A DNA stretch of 64,000 bases from Helichrysum umbraculigerum (taxonomy: Eukaryota > Streptophyta > Magnoliopsida > Asterales > Asteraceae). This document shows, piece after piece, positions 33,937-45,212 of the stretch. Under the pieces are notes generated by a model. It ran no database searches, was not told the origin of the DNA, and saw only the letters and a program-made list of their open reading frames with translations. A program made the translations under genes and the position numbers. How positions within the stretch are numbered: position 1 is the stretch's first letter; each line of letters opens with the position of its first letter. The stretch lies in the NCBI GenBank assembly GCA_949592205.1, contig CATIUR010000005.1, positions 108,001,277-108,065,276 of the forward strand, read 5' to 3'.

Positions 33937-33949
33937 ACACGGGGGAGTT
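33937..33949 (+). other. Element C polypurine tract
   Basis: ACACGGGGGAGTT immediately precedes the 3' LTR and would prime plus-strand synthesis. Confidence 0.85.
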
Positions 33950-34356
33950 TGTTAGTACATGTGTGGTGTCTGTCAGTTGGTCTAGCTCGTAGTTTGTATT
34001 TAGATTAGCATTTCTGACTCCTGCGACGTAGCGCACTACGTCGCAGGCGACGTCAGGTATTGAGCCTGTGACGTAGCAGACGTCGCATGGGCTTGGGCCT
34101 GCGACGTAGCGTGCGACATCGCAGGTGCCAGTTTTTGTATAAAAACGATTTGTGTTTTCTGTTTTAGGGTTGACGAAACCCTAAACGCAATTTGTCGAAA
34201 TTCTCTATAATCTGATCGACTATAAGCAATAATATTACGTTCGTTTGATATTGATTGCGTATTGATTGTTCGTGTGATTATTCGTGATCTAATTGTTATT
34301 TCCGCTAGCAATTAGAGTGACTCGGTTCGTTCTAGATCCTAAGTAAGGGACAAACA
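33950..34356 (+). repeat. Element C 3' LTR
   Basis: 407 bp. It differs from the 5' LTR at two visible positions, a C to T in GCCTGCGACG and a G to A in GCGACGTCGC, both at CpG sites within the palindrome cluster. Followed by the target duplication GCAAT (34357-34361). Confidence 0.95.
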
Positions 34357-34361
34357 GCAAT

Positions 34362-35640
34362 GCATCAACGAAATGGTTAAACTCTCGTTTTACCCTCTTT
34401 GGGTTCGAAATACCATCCCTGAATCCCGAGTCTATATAACAGAGATCAAAGAGAAATTTTCCTAAGACTTGTAGAAATTCCGTTTCTTCGTTAGAATCAG
34501 GGTTTCCGTGAGTAGTGTGCACCACTTGCGAAAGTTCCCTGATATAAATCTTTTGTTGCGCTGTAAATGGAAATCTGGTCTGTTGGAATAACTGGATTAG
34601 CTGGATATGAAGCTCCTTTCTCTTTGTAAAGAAAGCAGATTCAATAGCTTCCTCAGTCGATTCAGGAAAAAATAACTCGCAATTCGTTAGTTAAATAAGA
34701 AGCAAGATCAGCAAAGAATGGAATATCCACAGAAATTGAGGCAGGTTTAAATAGGGTTTCTCTCTATCCAATATTCGAGTTCATCAATCAGGGCCGCAAC
34801 ATATAGATTTATCTTTGTTTGTGAAACAGGCGAATAATCGGTGCTGGCTAATAAATCCATTAAAAGATCTATCTCTGATTTTAATGACAACTCGTTTGTT
34901 CTATTATAATCACTACGGATAGATCTTAACATCCTATCAATTTCCACAAAGGTTTTTCTCTGTTCGTACGAAAAGGGGAAGTCGGATATCTTAAGATTTC
35001 TAAGAAAGTCAGCACATATATCCATTCTCCTATCGGGGTTTTGAGAAATTCCTAGTTGATGGCCTATCTCAGATTACGGTTGATTGTTCCTAAATTCAAT
35101 GCTATTAGGGCTTGGTGTTTCTGTCCTAGGCTTAGTCTCAACCTGATATTGGAGACACTCTTCCGCAACAACACTTGAATAAAGAGTAGTGGGGTGGGCT
35201 CGCAAAATATCGGGGAGATCGTATTCAAAATATTCATCTAGGCAATGAAGACGTTCATTCAAATGCATCCAGGGCATGGGTGGATAGAAGAACACTTCAA
35301 TTCCAAAGGGTTCATCATCAGGTAAAGTAGCAGGTCTAATATAGTGTGGATACCTAGACAAGATTGATAGAATCTCAGGGTCAAGTGTGGGTTGACCACT
35401 TAAAGCAACAGTAACAGAAGCTGGAATCTTCTGCTGAGATTCATCAAAACCTAAGTTTAAGCTCGATATTTTTGGGTTCTCAACTTCATGGTTAACACAG
35501 ACCTCTCTAACGTCAGAGGAGTTTGACTCATACTCTGGACAATCAAAGAAGTCCGCATCTACCAAAGTCGTCATCTCATCCGTCATCATTTTATTGAGAG
35601 GAGAGATGAGGTTTGAAGGAGAATTAGGGTTTTTAATCAT
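34362..35640 (-). pseudogene. Unknown degraded ORF in the gag position of element A
   Basis: Starts at an ATG at 35640, about 140 bp inside the primer site. The frame is open to the TAA at 35076-35074, continues in the same frame to another stop at 34749-34747, and then passes to a second frame (shift near 34680) that runs into element C at 34361 and resumes at 21820. The product is acidic and helix-rich: phrases such as DADFFDCPEYE, PHYIRPATLPDDEPFGIEVF, IDRMLRSIRSDYNRT and QKIYIRELSQV. No zinc knuckle, protease or RT is seen and I do not recognise the family. It could be a highly diverged gag or an ORF captured by a pol-less element. At least three breaks besides the C insertion show that it is no longer translated whole. 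Confidence 0.6.
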
Positions 35641-35782
35641 TTTTAATTTTTATGTATTTTCTAGGGTTTAAGAACTAAGTTATCTAACTAATAAAGCAAT
35701 TAACTTCCTAAGTAATGATAATCTTAAGGAAGGATCTCCTAAAGCTAATTATCTAAGGCAGAATTCAATTCTTGACGAAACC

Positions 35783-35802
35783 GATCCCCGGCAGTGGCGC
35801 CA
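35783..35802 (-). other. Element A primer-binding site (tRNA-Asp type)
   Basis: GATCCCCGGCAGTGGCGCCA on the plus strand, about 18 of 20 matches to the tRNA-Asp 3' end from memory, six bases inside the right LTR. Confidence 0.85.
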
Positions 35803-35808
35803 AAAACT

Positions 35809-38204
35809 TATCGTGCCCCTATCCGTCGGTCGGGTTTCACCCCGAATGGTTGCTCCGACCGAAACACAGGTGACGAGCAGAGAAGTTTTAAAAAAATTTA
35901 TATTTTGCTGGGCTCAAACTATGCAAGCTACCTACCTTGTGGGTAAGGTGGCAAGTATAACTCGAGTGTCGTCCAAAATCGGAACGAATTGAATTGAATT
36001 GGAACCTACCAAAGATGATTTGACAATAGGATGGGTTTAGAAAAAAGGTAGGTATGGGTTTTGGTTTTATCTAATCTAATCTAAAGACATAAATTAAAAT
36101 GCAGAAAAGTAAACGAGAATATAAGCAGCAGGTAGAGAGTGATTTCTGAAACTTCGACGATTAGGGTTTCGGGATGATATCCATTATATTGATGATAGGT
36201 GATTACTCTAGTTAAGAATCTTCTAAACGGTCGGTGTAAACACTAGGACCCTACATCTAGGTGTAACCCTAAAGCATATGTCACTGAATCCTAGGCTATC
36301 CTGATTCTGGTCAGATGAGACTGTCTTCAGACCCACCTCACCGTCACTTTCGGAGACCAAGCGACCCTCTGAATGGGGTTAAGGAATAAGGCGACAGTCC
36401 ACAACACTGACTTTTCTTAACACCTATGTCTATCCAATTTTAACAGAGTAATACTGGTTGTATGCTGAATAAGTTAAACTATCGGTTAAGTAGAGTTTAG
36501 GGGTTTTAAGCATCTGGGAACACAGGCGGCATCCTTGCTTTCATTTCCTAACTCTTGTTTTATCTGTTTAAGTTCTAATACTTCCGTCATGGATTAGACC
36601 CTCCTTTGTCATCGGTCGTTCATCCCTAGGCATGCGTACAGTGTATAGTGTCCTTATTTTCCACAGTACTCTAACCCTAGGTATATCTACGGTGTTTTAA
36701 AGACCTAATGTATCTTTACACAGCTTTATAACCAGAGTTAGTTTAACGGTGTACTATAGCATTTTCACGGCTTAACAAGACCTAGACCCGTGTCTGGAAG
36801 GGTTGCTTCCCGGTAATCCACGGTGAGATTGACCACCGGCATTTCCTTGGCTTCCACGTATTTGTACTCTACCAGTGGTATTTCCAACGCTATACCAAGT
36901 ATTCTGCCGTATTACGACGATCCCACAGTTTCATACAAACAGGAGATAACTGTGTATTCGTAGTTAGGGTTGATCAGATCCTATCCTAAGGCAACAGTCA
37001 CGTGAGAGACCAGAAAGGGTGATTAATTAAGTCTACATCCAGGATAAGTCTAAACATGTATGAAGCATAATAACTACCGATCATATACAAGATATATTAA
37101 TTAAACATCATCCCTAATCCTAACATCTACATTTCAACAATCACATATTAATCTAGCTAATCAGCATCACAACAATCATAGATCGTACTGAAATAATATG
37201 CAAAGTAAACATTATAACAGTAAGAAAGTAAGATAATATCACCGGATTAGAAGAGTAATACTGAGGATTACAACAGTCTGACTTGAATAACCTTGCTACA
37301 GCTTGATTACCCAATTACAACTTTCCTCTAGCTCTAACCGCTAACTTATATCTCTCTAGTTCTCCTCTAACTCCTAAGAGTAGTGCTAGAGAGAGAAACT
37401 AGAGAGAAAAACTACTACAAGAACAATTCTCCTCTAACTCCTGAGAGTAGTGCTAGAGAGAGAATTCTAGAGAGAGAAAGAGAAGTATGTGAAGAATGGT
37501 GTGTTTGAAATGTGAAAATGGAGTCACTATTTATAGGAGAATGGTGGTAGCCTTTGTACAAGTCTTGAAGCATAAGATACAAGCATCAAAGCAGCATACG
37601 GGGCAAGCGGACCAAGGGGGCAAACGACACCTAACAAGGCAATACACCCCGTATACGGCACCCTAAGGGCCGTATACGGCACCTAGGGTACCGTATACGG
37701 TACCTAGGTGCCCAGGGGGGGGGGGTGGTGCTCCATTTTGCCTCCATTGTTTTCTTGGTTGCTTGGTTCGTCCGTATCTTCTTCGTTTGGAGTCCGTTTT
37801 GCTTGATTCTTGCGCCATTGGATTCGTTTTTCCGTTACGATTCTAATGACACTAAGTTTTCCAAATTTGGAGGTGTTTGACTTTTGCGTGTTCCAGATGA
37901 CGATCGGCGGGTTTCCAGACTGCACATCTTCTTCGTTCTTCACCCGTTTCTCTTGATTCTTTCACCTACAATCTTGGATTTTCCTATTGAATCATAAAAT
38001 ATGCATTAAGATCTAATTTGATAGGATAATCAAGAATGGAATATTTAAGGTGATTGTTTTTGCCTCGGTTTGCGTGCAAAACGGATGTTTTAACTGATTT
38101 TTGTAGCAACGCCCGTATTTAGACTACCTTGGTGATTTTTGATGATAAATGATTGTTTTGAAATGTTTTCACTAGAGAATAGTCCAAAAAGTGCGGAAAT
38201 AAGT
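35809..38204 (-). repeat. Element A 5' LTR (right copy), cut by element F
   Basis: Aligns with 1791-3656 of the left copy. It begins TATCGTG where the left copy has TGTCGTG, so the terminal dinucleotide is mutated. It keeps the roughly 530-bp segment missing from the left copy. It stops at GGAAATAAGT (38204), exactly where F begins; the last 31 bases of the LTR should lie to the right of F beyond this window. TAAGT (38200-38204) is the expected target duplication of F. Confidence 0.9.
37640..37714. repeat. CCGTATACGG palindrome cluster in the A LTR
   Basis: Three copies of CCGTATACGG (near 37649, 37670 and 37691). The last lies at the centre of a nearly perfect palindrome of about 34 bp (about 37679-37713), with arms GGCACCTAGG and CCTAGGTGCC around GTACCGTATACGGTAC. 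A run of ten G follows. Confidence 0.85.
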
Positions 38205-40420
38205 TGTGACACCCGTCAATTTAGGACTATAATTTAGTGCCTAATCAAGTTTTAATACATGTAATTAGTTCTGTGTTAGGCTAATTAATGTATCAATTAT
38301 TATATATATTGTTGAATATATATCTACACAATAATGCGATTTGATTAAATTGTACGCAATTTAAATCGAATGTATTTCGGTTCAATTAAATACGGACGTT
38401 GGTGACCAAATTTTATTAAATAACGCAACATTATTTAATAACGCTATTATATCAAAAATATTATTATGATAATATTTCGTATTCATTTCGGATCATACAA
38501 ACAAAACTTATATGATTTAAAAATGTAAAACGCGCAAACAAACTAAGTTACATTTTATAATTTTCGGAACTTAAATAATTCAACTAAAATATTTAGTAAT
38601 TTTCCGTATCTTAAAAATACATTTAAACGTATAAAAATCATTTAACTATTGAACGACGGAGCGAACGAACACCACACGGAGCGGGATCGCGGGGCGAAAA
38701 ATGGGAGTTTAACCTCCCACTTCCACCCCTTTCTTTTTCATTTCTCCTTTCTTTCTCTCTCTCTTCCATCTTTTTCTCTCAAAATTTCATCACCACCACC
38801 ATTACTAAATCGCAAAATACTACTATAAACGCACTCGGATCATCAATATTTTTAGAGATTCACGACCACCTCGCGACGATCTACAACGCTATCTTTTCAG
38901 ATTTTCAATCCGGCACTTTGTAAGTTTCCGACAAAATCCCGAAACGTTTCGATTCTTAGTATTTTTCACTTGTTAGTGTTTATATAACTTATATATGTCC
39001 ATTACAAAGTGTAGAACATGATTTTATAGCTTAAAAACGGGTTTGAATTGGGTTTTTGGCCGGAAAAATCTTGACAGCCGGACTTTCTGGGCTGGTGTTC
39101 TTCAATGCGACACAAGCCTTGTGTCGCATGTAGTGTTGTATGTTGCCTGTTGTGTCGCACCTAGTGTCGTATAAATTCTTTTGTGTCGTACCCTTTACGA
39201 CACAACGTTGTGTCGCATCTTATGTCGCAAACTTCATACGACACAATCACTATGTCGCTGTTGAATCGGCATCTCGCATCTATGCGACACAACCCTTGTG
39301 TCGTATAGATCTTGTGTCGCATTTCTATGCGACACAAGCCTTGTGTCGCATGACAAACAATTGTATCGCATGATTGTGTCGCATAAAACAACAGGTTTTC
39401 AAACTAAAATTTCACTAAGTGTCGAACCTATATAACCTCAAACACTTATCCGATACGACTTATAAAACACATTGGAACACACTTGTAAGTGCAAAACACC
39501 AATAACAGGATAATAATACTTAAAGTTTATTATTTCAAATCCATCACCAACGGGCCGTACGTGTTTTCAAAACATATTTCAAAAATCAAACAAGTCGTAG
39601 TAACTTGTAACAAAACAATTAACCAAATCGTAGTAATTTGGACATATATATATAGTTGTATAACAACTACAAGGGTAGTCTTTCGAGATACCGGTACAAT
39701 TAATAACAATCAAGTGTCGTGAACACATTCAGGTTTCAAGTCCTTGGACACCAATTCACAGCTAATTACTTCAAGTTTATTAAATTAAACACTTCAAGAC
39801 TCAGGTGAGTTTCATGGCCCCATTTTCACTATTTTTCAACTAGGGGTGTGATATTACTGCTCTGTTTTGTTTTACAAGTAGAACGCAAGTACCAACCTTC
39901 AAATACTACATGAGTTTTAAGCTAATCAATTTAAAGTCCTCTATAGCATAGTCTCTAATATTTTAGCGTGAATGTTAGTATATGATATCATATGGGATTG
40001 ACAATCCTCATCCGGGTTAGCACGCACTAACCGGTAAAACGGATGTATTAGCATTTGGGAAGACGAGTGTGGATTAGACACTCGTAGGAGGCAAATCAGT
40101 TAGGTTTCCTTAATTGGACCTAGCACTCAAGTTAAGCTCAGACTATGTGCTCATGGATTGTATAACTTTTATTTTGCTTAATTGCATTGTAAATTCAATT
40201 TAAATCTTGCGGTTCTTACAACTATACATTGACATACAAACCTGTGAGCTCACCAGCGTTTTCGCTGACCCATTTTAGTATGTATCACAGGTACCAAGCA
40301 GTAGGTTGGCTGCACAGGCAGGGACTATTAGCTCGAGTCAGCATACATACACTAGAGATTTGATTGCATTATTATATTTTGTAAAAGTAATTATGCTATG
40401 TAATCTCTCAATTTCAGGAA
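38205..40420 (+). repeat. Element F 5' LTR, first part
   Basis: 2216 bp before D. AT-rich U3 is followed by a pyrimidine-rich leader near 38700-38800 (TTTCTCTCTCTC, CACCACCACC), a donor-like TTTGTAAGTTTCCG at about 38916, and the GTGTCGCA cluster at 39103-39385. No gene. The last bases AGGAA (40416-40420) are the target copy of D. Confidence 0.88.
39103..39385. repeat. GTGTCGCAT / ATGCGACAC array in the F LTR
   Basis: About sixteen units of TGTGTCGCA or its complement TGCGACACA, many as inverted pairs such as GCGACACAAGCCTTGTGTCGC (near 39105 and 39330), giving stems of up to nine base pairs. E has GCGACGTA units in the equivalent part of its LTR. Confidence 0.85.
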
Positions 40421-41000
40421 TGTAAGTCCCCTAGTTTTAGGATCGATAACTTCGTTATCTGTAGTATTAAGGTGCGGAATCCCTCAATACGGTGTTATCT
40501 TACTAACAACGAATATGTTCGTATTGCGTTTAATAAGACTTAGCTTTAAACGATAAATCGTCAAAACCTAGTCGTAGGTTATGTTTTCTCTGGTTTGCTG
40601 GAATCGCAGAATGTGAGAGTATCAAAAGTCTTATGTTTTTCATGATTGAAAAACATTAAATATGTCGTCTCAACTCGCCGCCGCTGGGCCTGCGAGTTGA
40701 CTCGACTCGTTCTGCAAGCCCAAGCCCATTATGCTTCTGCTCGTTACGCCTATCTGTGTCTACGAGTTCAGTTCTCATCTCGCTGCTCAACTCGCAGCGA
40801 CCTGAGTACTCGACTCGCATCAAACGTATATATTTATTTTGTATTTAATTATTCGTCTAACTTAACAAAACAATATGTTTAACGAATATCACTAACAAAA
40901 CAAATATTCTTTTACAAATCCAAACCAATATACAAACACAATAATAATTACACTAGTCCTATTTCAAGCTAGATCTGTTGTCACAATCTATGTCCCAACA
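40421..41000 (-). repeat. Element D 3' LTR (left copy)
   Basis: 580 bp, TGTAAGTCCCC to GTCCCAACA. It differs from the right copy at CATGAT/CACGAT, CTTCTG/CTTCGG and TATCTG/TATCAG. It carries AACTCGC and GACTCGC units at about 40665-40820, around a GGGCCTGCGA and GCAAGCCCAAGCCCA core that also occurs (other strand) in the LTR of C. Confidence 0.95.
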
Positions 41001-41013
41001 GACTCCCCCTTGA
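41001..41013 (-). other. Element D polypurine tract
   Basis: Minus strand TCAAGGGGGAGTC directly before the 3' LTR; resembles the CGGGGGAGTTT tract of C. Confidence 0.85.
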
Positions 41014-41054
41014 CAAAGCTCTAGCGTCTTTATCTTCACGCTTGTCTTTGGTCT

Positions 41055-44000
41055 TCATTTGTAAATCTTACTGCCAGCGTAAATCTTCATCTTGATACAC
41101 GTCTTAACCATCATCTGATAATCTCGTCCTAAATCACCCCATGCGTCTGTCGTCAAGATTCTATTTTCATTCAACTTAATCAAATCCTTCTTCGACATGT
41201 TCATTAGGTGTCGATGGTCATAGACTCTGAAGATTTCTCTTTCACCACCGTCAACCTCATTATCAGCTTCAACCATAACAGCTTCTCCAGTTCCTGAATC
41301 TACATGCCATCTCTTCATATTACCCAGAATATCTTGTGGCATTGTCTTCAGTGGAATCTGCTGTATGCATCTAACAGCTGGATATATCTTCTTCCTTCTT
41401 CTTCTTCCTGTTCTTTGACTTCTCTCTTGTAATTTCACAGTTTTTCTCTTTCTTGGCTTAATCTGAACAAACTTATTCGTACCAACCTCATGTCTAATGA
41501 TTCTTTCAACACGATTAGCATAATCATCACGACTTGGGTTGTTAATCTCTAATCTTGCCAAATCACGTATTTCATAACGTGGTAGAGAACTAAAAACTGC
41601 AAGCTTTCTTTCAAAATATTGAACTCCGTCAAACCTTTTGATCGCAAAAAGCTTTAGTTCTGAGTCAAAGTACCAACCAATAATCCCTTTACGTGGTACA
41701 CGCTTTTTCGTAACATCAACTTCAGAAATTCCAATCTTCTTCTTTTTCTTTGGAAGTTTCCTAAGTACAACAGCAGGATTTTTTGTTTGAGCAAGAACTT
41801 CTTCTTCTTCATCAGAGGTTGAATCATCAATATCTTCATCTATATCGACAATTGTTGGACCTTGTTCATTTTCAATAACAACTTCTGTCCTAGATGGGCT
41901 CACATGGTGTTCATCAATGTTTGCATCTAGATCTACACCCATGTCTTGCACATTCTCAGGTACAGCAGTCCAATCTGTAGGTGGTTGGAATTCTCCATCC
42001 TCAAGATCATAATCAATATCTTCATCTATCTCATCAAAAATATCATCTTCCGAATCAGATAGATCAAGCATTTCCATTCCTAGAGAAAAACATAAATACA
42101 AATATATTAATAATTCAAATTCTTCATTGATTTCCCTGAACCAATCTAAGAATTTCTTTATTAATTCTTTTGTATATTTTAACCTAACATATAAACGCAA
42201 TTTACATACAACTTATAAAATCTTTTATTGATTACCCTGAATCAATCCAAAATTTCTTAAGTCTACTTAACAAATATTAATTAATTTTAAATTCTAATGC
42301 ATTGTGAATAATCACCAAACATTTAAATTTACTATTAATTACCTTATATAATTTCCAAGTGTTAATTGATCTCATTCATTATCAATTTAACCTTTAAATT
42401 ATATATCATTTGTCTAGTTAATACGAATACATTTTTAACTTGTTAATTACTTATATACCTTACGGTCTTAAGTCCATAATCAAATCTAAAATGCATATGT
42501 TATCATAAAATTTTGACCGCCGATATTAATCGGAACACCCCGCTCGACTACTTAATGAGTCAGAAGACTTTCGATCACTATTTTAACTTAACATATATAA
42601 AATCAAATAACTTAATAATATCTAATACATTTAACTTGTAATTACAATCTCAAGCTGAATATATTACCAAAATATTAAGTTACAATTATTCTTTACAGAT
42701 TAATACCAATAATTACTACACTATGCTAATACTAAGCTATCTTACCAGCTTCTGTATCAACCTGTGCAGTCTTATCAGCACTTGTACCAGCACCCGAACC
42801 ACTAGCACTAGCATCAGACTCCCCCTGAATAGTAGCTTGGTCACCAGTCTTTGAAGGACCAGTCTGCTCACCACTCGGTGCATTGGGATCATCGTCTTTG
42901 TCTGAATCTCTCTTCCTCCTTAGCTCATCCTCTTTGCAAGACTCCAGATATACCAATATCTCCCCCTGAGTAGACTGTCCTGAATGCGATCTCAAGACCA
43001 GACTCTCTAAAGAAGATAACTTCAGTCTCTGTACGTTGAAGTCCGCAAGCAAAGTCTCATGAGTCTTCATCAACAGATTGTACGATTGACTCTGCTTGAG
43101 AATCTGCTGTGAAAGAAGAAGATTGCTCGACACCAACTCTGGAATCTGAGAAGTAAGCTTCTCCAAATCCTTTACCCTCGACTCTAAGGATGTAATCCTT
43201 TCTGCATCAGTCGTTGGAGTAACAGGTATCGTTCTTGGTCCAGGCGGTGTAAGAGACTCAATATGCCAGTCTCTGGTAAGCGGTGTATGAGGTTGAGACA
43301 AAGCTTGCGTAAGCAAACTTGTCGCAAATCTAGCTGTTTTGTTCGTCGGAAAATTAGCTCCACGAACTAGATCAGCAACCTCATGCTGTAAAGTTAAACA
43401 CAATTAAAATCAGTTATTATTACAGATTACTCCGTCGCAAACTCTAATTAATTGCATAACACTCATAGTTATAGAACTTATATCTCATACCTGAAGCGGT
43501 AAAGATATCGATTCAGTAACCACCAGTGCATCCATCTCTACCTGTGGTGTATCCTGAGCAATTGTATACAGAATTAACTGTCTCAGGTCAACTCCTGATA
43601 AACAACAAGTTAAGATTATTTAACTTTTATAAACAATACTAACCTTCTCGAAAAGTAAGCGTTCTCGGACGCTTCATCAAAGGAATCTCAACTTCCTCAG
43701 TACCTTCCTCCAGAATATCTTTTCCTTTTCTCTTCCTTTCAAAAGCAGATGAAGGAGGAGAAGGTGTATTATCAGAATTTTCATCTGAAGCCGTCTCACC
43801 ATCACGACCTCTAGATGATCTAACAGTCTCCTAAAGTTTAAATATATTCAACATTTATGATTAGCGAAAGCTCTATCATACAAGTTCTATATATTTAAGA
43901 TTAATCAGATATAATACCTCAGTCGGTACAACAACTGATCTATCAAGCTGTATCTGCTCATCCTCAAGTAATATAACTTCGGGATTTGCAGCCTCAGCTT

Positions 44001-45212
44001 CAGCATCCTGTTCGTGTAATGATATTTATATTTTAAAATCAGAAATAATATCCAATTTACTAAATATCTAATATCAGAATCATTATATAATAATAATATG
44101 CATCTATGATTAATAAAACAATCTATCAACTAAGCATCTATATTATTACATAAATAAAAGATTACCTCAGGTGGTGCTAAATAACTCTCAATGTCTTGAA
44201 GCAAAGGATTTGTCGCATCATCATTCTGCTCCAAAACCTCTTGCACTACTTGTGCAGCAACCTCTTGGTTCACTTGCTGATCAACCTGACCAGCCTGAAT
44301 AAAAACATCCTCAAGCAGTGCCTGTGGCTCAGGTTGTGCAACCATAGCAGCAGCAGCAGGCTCAGGTACAACAGCAGCAGCAGCAACATCAACACCAACA
44401 TCATTCCAACCATGATTTGGCGGCGTCACATAAGCAGGATCAACAATATAGCCAAAGAGATCACGAGTCTCCGGCTTGACATATTCCTCCTGCCGAATAG
44501 TCTGCTGAAACATCGCGTTGTATCCTCTGAGCGCGATAGTATCTACACGTAAGTACGGCTCAGGGATAACAATATCCGGAAGATGAGCACGGATAATCAT
44601 CATACAGAACCTCGGGTAGATCATAAATCTAGATCTAACAGAACCCGATATCTGTCTTACCATCTCGCCAAAAATATAATCACAAAAACTGTATGGTTTA
44701 TTGTAAACCAGTGACAGTACCGCCGATACAAGAGCAGGGCTCAACTCATCAAAACCGCCCTTCTTCGGTCCAAAAACTGTGACTATAACATGCCATAAGA
44801 ATCTCCATTGCCCAATAACGAGTGCCGTGAGGAATTGACGTCCTCTTCTCTCACCAGTATAACCCATGCGACCTAACGCACCCTCGATAAAATCACTGGA
44901 GTACTCAGTAGGACCATCTTCTTGGTCTACTGTACCCAGATGTAAAATCTGACGAAGGTCAGAAGCAGCAAAAATAATCGGTTGTTGATTTACCGATGCG
45001 CGAATAACCGGTGGGTTAACCGATTCATCATACTGAATGTCCGTCCAAAAATCGTTCAGTATAGTCTGAGAGATCTGTGGAGACTCTGTAAGCGTATATC
45101 TAATACGTGAACGTGCAAAGAAGGTCAGCACTTGAGCTACTTTGCTAGCTCCCTTTGCTGATAGATCAAGATCCACAAGAATATTGTGACCCTTATCGAA
45201 TTGTCTCGCCAT
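41055..45212 (-). CDS. Element D ORF3, six exons
   Basis: Exons on the minus strand: 45212-44166, 44007-43918, 43830-43644, 43594-43491, 43385-42746 and 42079-41055. All five introns (158, 87, 49, 105 and 666 bp) start GT and end AG. The exon lengths 1047, 90, 187, 104, 640 and 1025 sum to 3093, an open frame of 1030 residues plus stop. Exon 1 encodes a domain with SAVLSLVYNKPYSFCDYIFG, homologous to the start of C ORF3. Exon 5 encodes a coiled coil (AERITSLESRVKDLEKL). Exon 6 encodes an acidic stretch, then a basic domain with IKRFDGVQYFERKLAVFSSL, homologous to the end of C ORF3. The start ATG follows TTTCTTGTATAG by two bases. Function unknown; no membrane segment seen. The exon model is my reading from splice consensus, phase and homology, without transcript data. 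Confidence 0.8.
42080..42745 (-). other. Intron 5 of element D ORF3
   Basis: 666 bp, starts GTAAGATAGC and ends TTTTTCTCTAG on the minus strand; AT-rich, no ORF. About 180 bp (42440-42620) resembles 45330-45520 upstream of exon 1, including AGACTTTCGAT and a GGACACGCCACTCGA-like phrase. Confidence 0.75.

Larger units (their letters stand above)
21821..34356 (+). mobile_element. Element C: young Sirevirus-like Ty1-copia retrotransposon
   Basis: 12,536 bp with 407-bp LTRs (21821-22227 and 33950-34356) flanked by the perfect target duplication GCAAT (21816-21820, 34357-34361). Order: LTR, iMet primer site, hairpin-rich leader, gag with two zinc knuckles, pol, poly(A) tract, long spacer with a second hairpin array, ORF3, polypurine tract, LTR. 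The integrase-before-RT order shows Ty1-copia. The very long gag (about 920 codons) and the third ORF fit the Sirevirus group. The LTRs differ at two positions that I can see, so the insertion is recent. One stop in gag is the only coding defect found. Confidence 0.95.
1791..38204 (-). mobile_element. Element A: large non-autonomous Athila/Tat-like LTR retrotransposon carrying B and C
   Basis: The element reads right to left. Its 5' LTR starts at 35809 and is cut at 38204 by element F, so the rest lies outside the window. Its 3' LTR is 1791-3687. Next to the 5' LTR is a primer site matching the tRNA-Asp 3' end (35783-35802), and next to the 3' LTR a purine tract (3688-3702, minus sense). Interior DNA remains at 3688-8193, 20387-21820 and 34357-35808, about 7.4 kb in all; B and C are insertions. 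No protease, RT or integrase remains. An unknown degraded ORF takes the gag position, and an Athila-type ORF lies near the 3' LTR. Its noncoding DNA is clearly related to that of B, so A is a pol-less member of the same lineage that probably depended on partners for mobility. Confidence 0.85.

Noticed and set aside
37704..37943. 79-codon ORF in the A 5' LTR
   Set aside because: Inside an LTR, near a G10 run, no similarity to any element protein.
39140..39391. ORFs on both strands rich in Arg, Cys and Thr in the F LTR
   Set aside because: Shadow translation of the GTGTCGCA array.
40646..40882. 78-95-codon ORF in the D LTRs (also 62810-63097)
   Set aside because: LTR sequence on the strand opposite to the element genes; no domain.
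42732..43403. 223-codon ORF as a separate gene of D
   Set aside because: It fits as exon 5 of ORF3: the first six codons are intron ending TTTACAG, and its end runs into a GTAAG donor.
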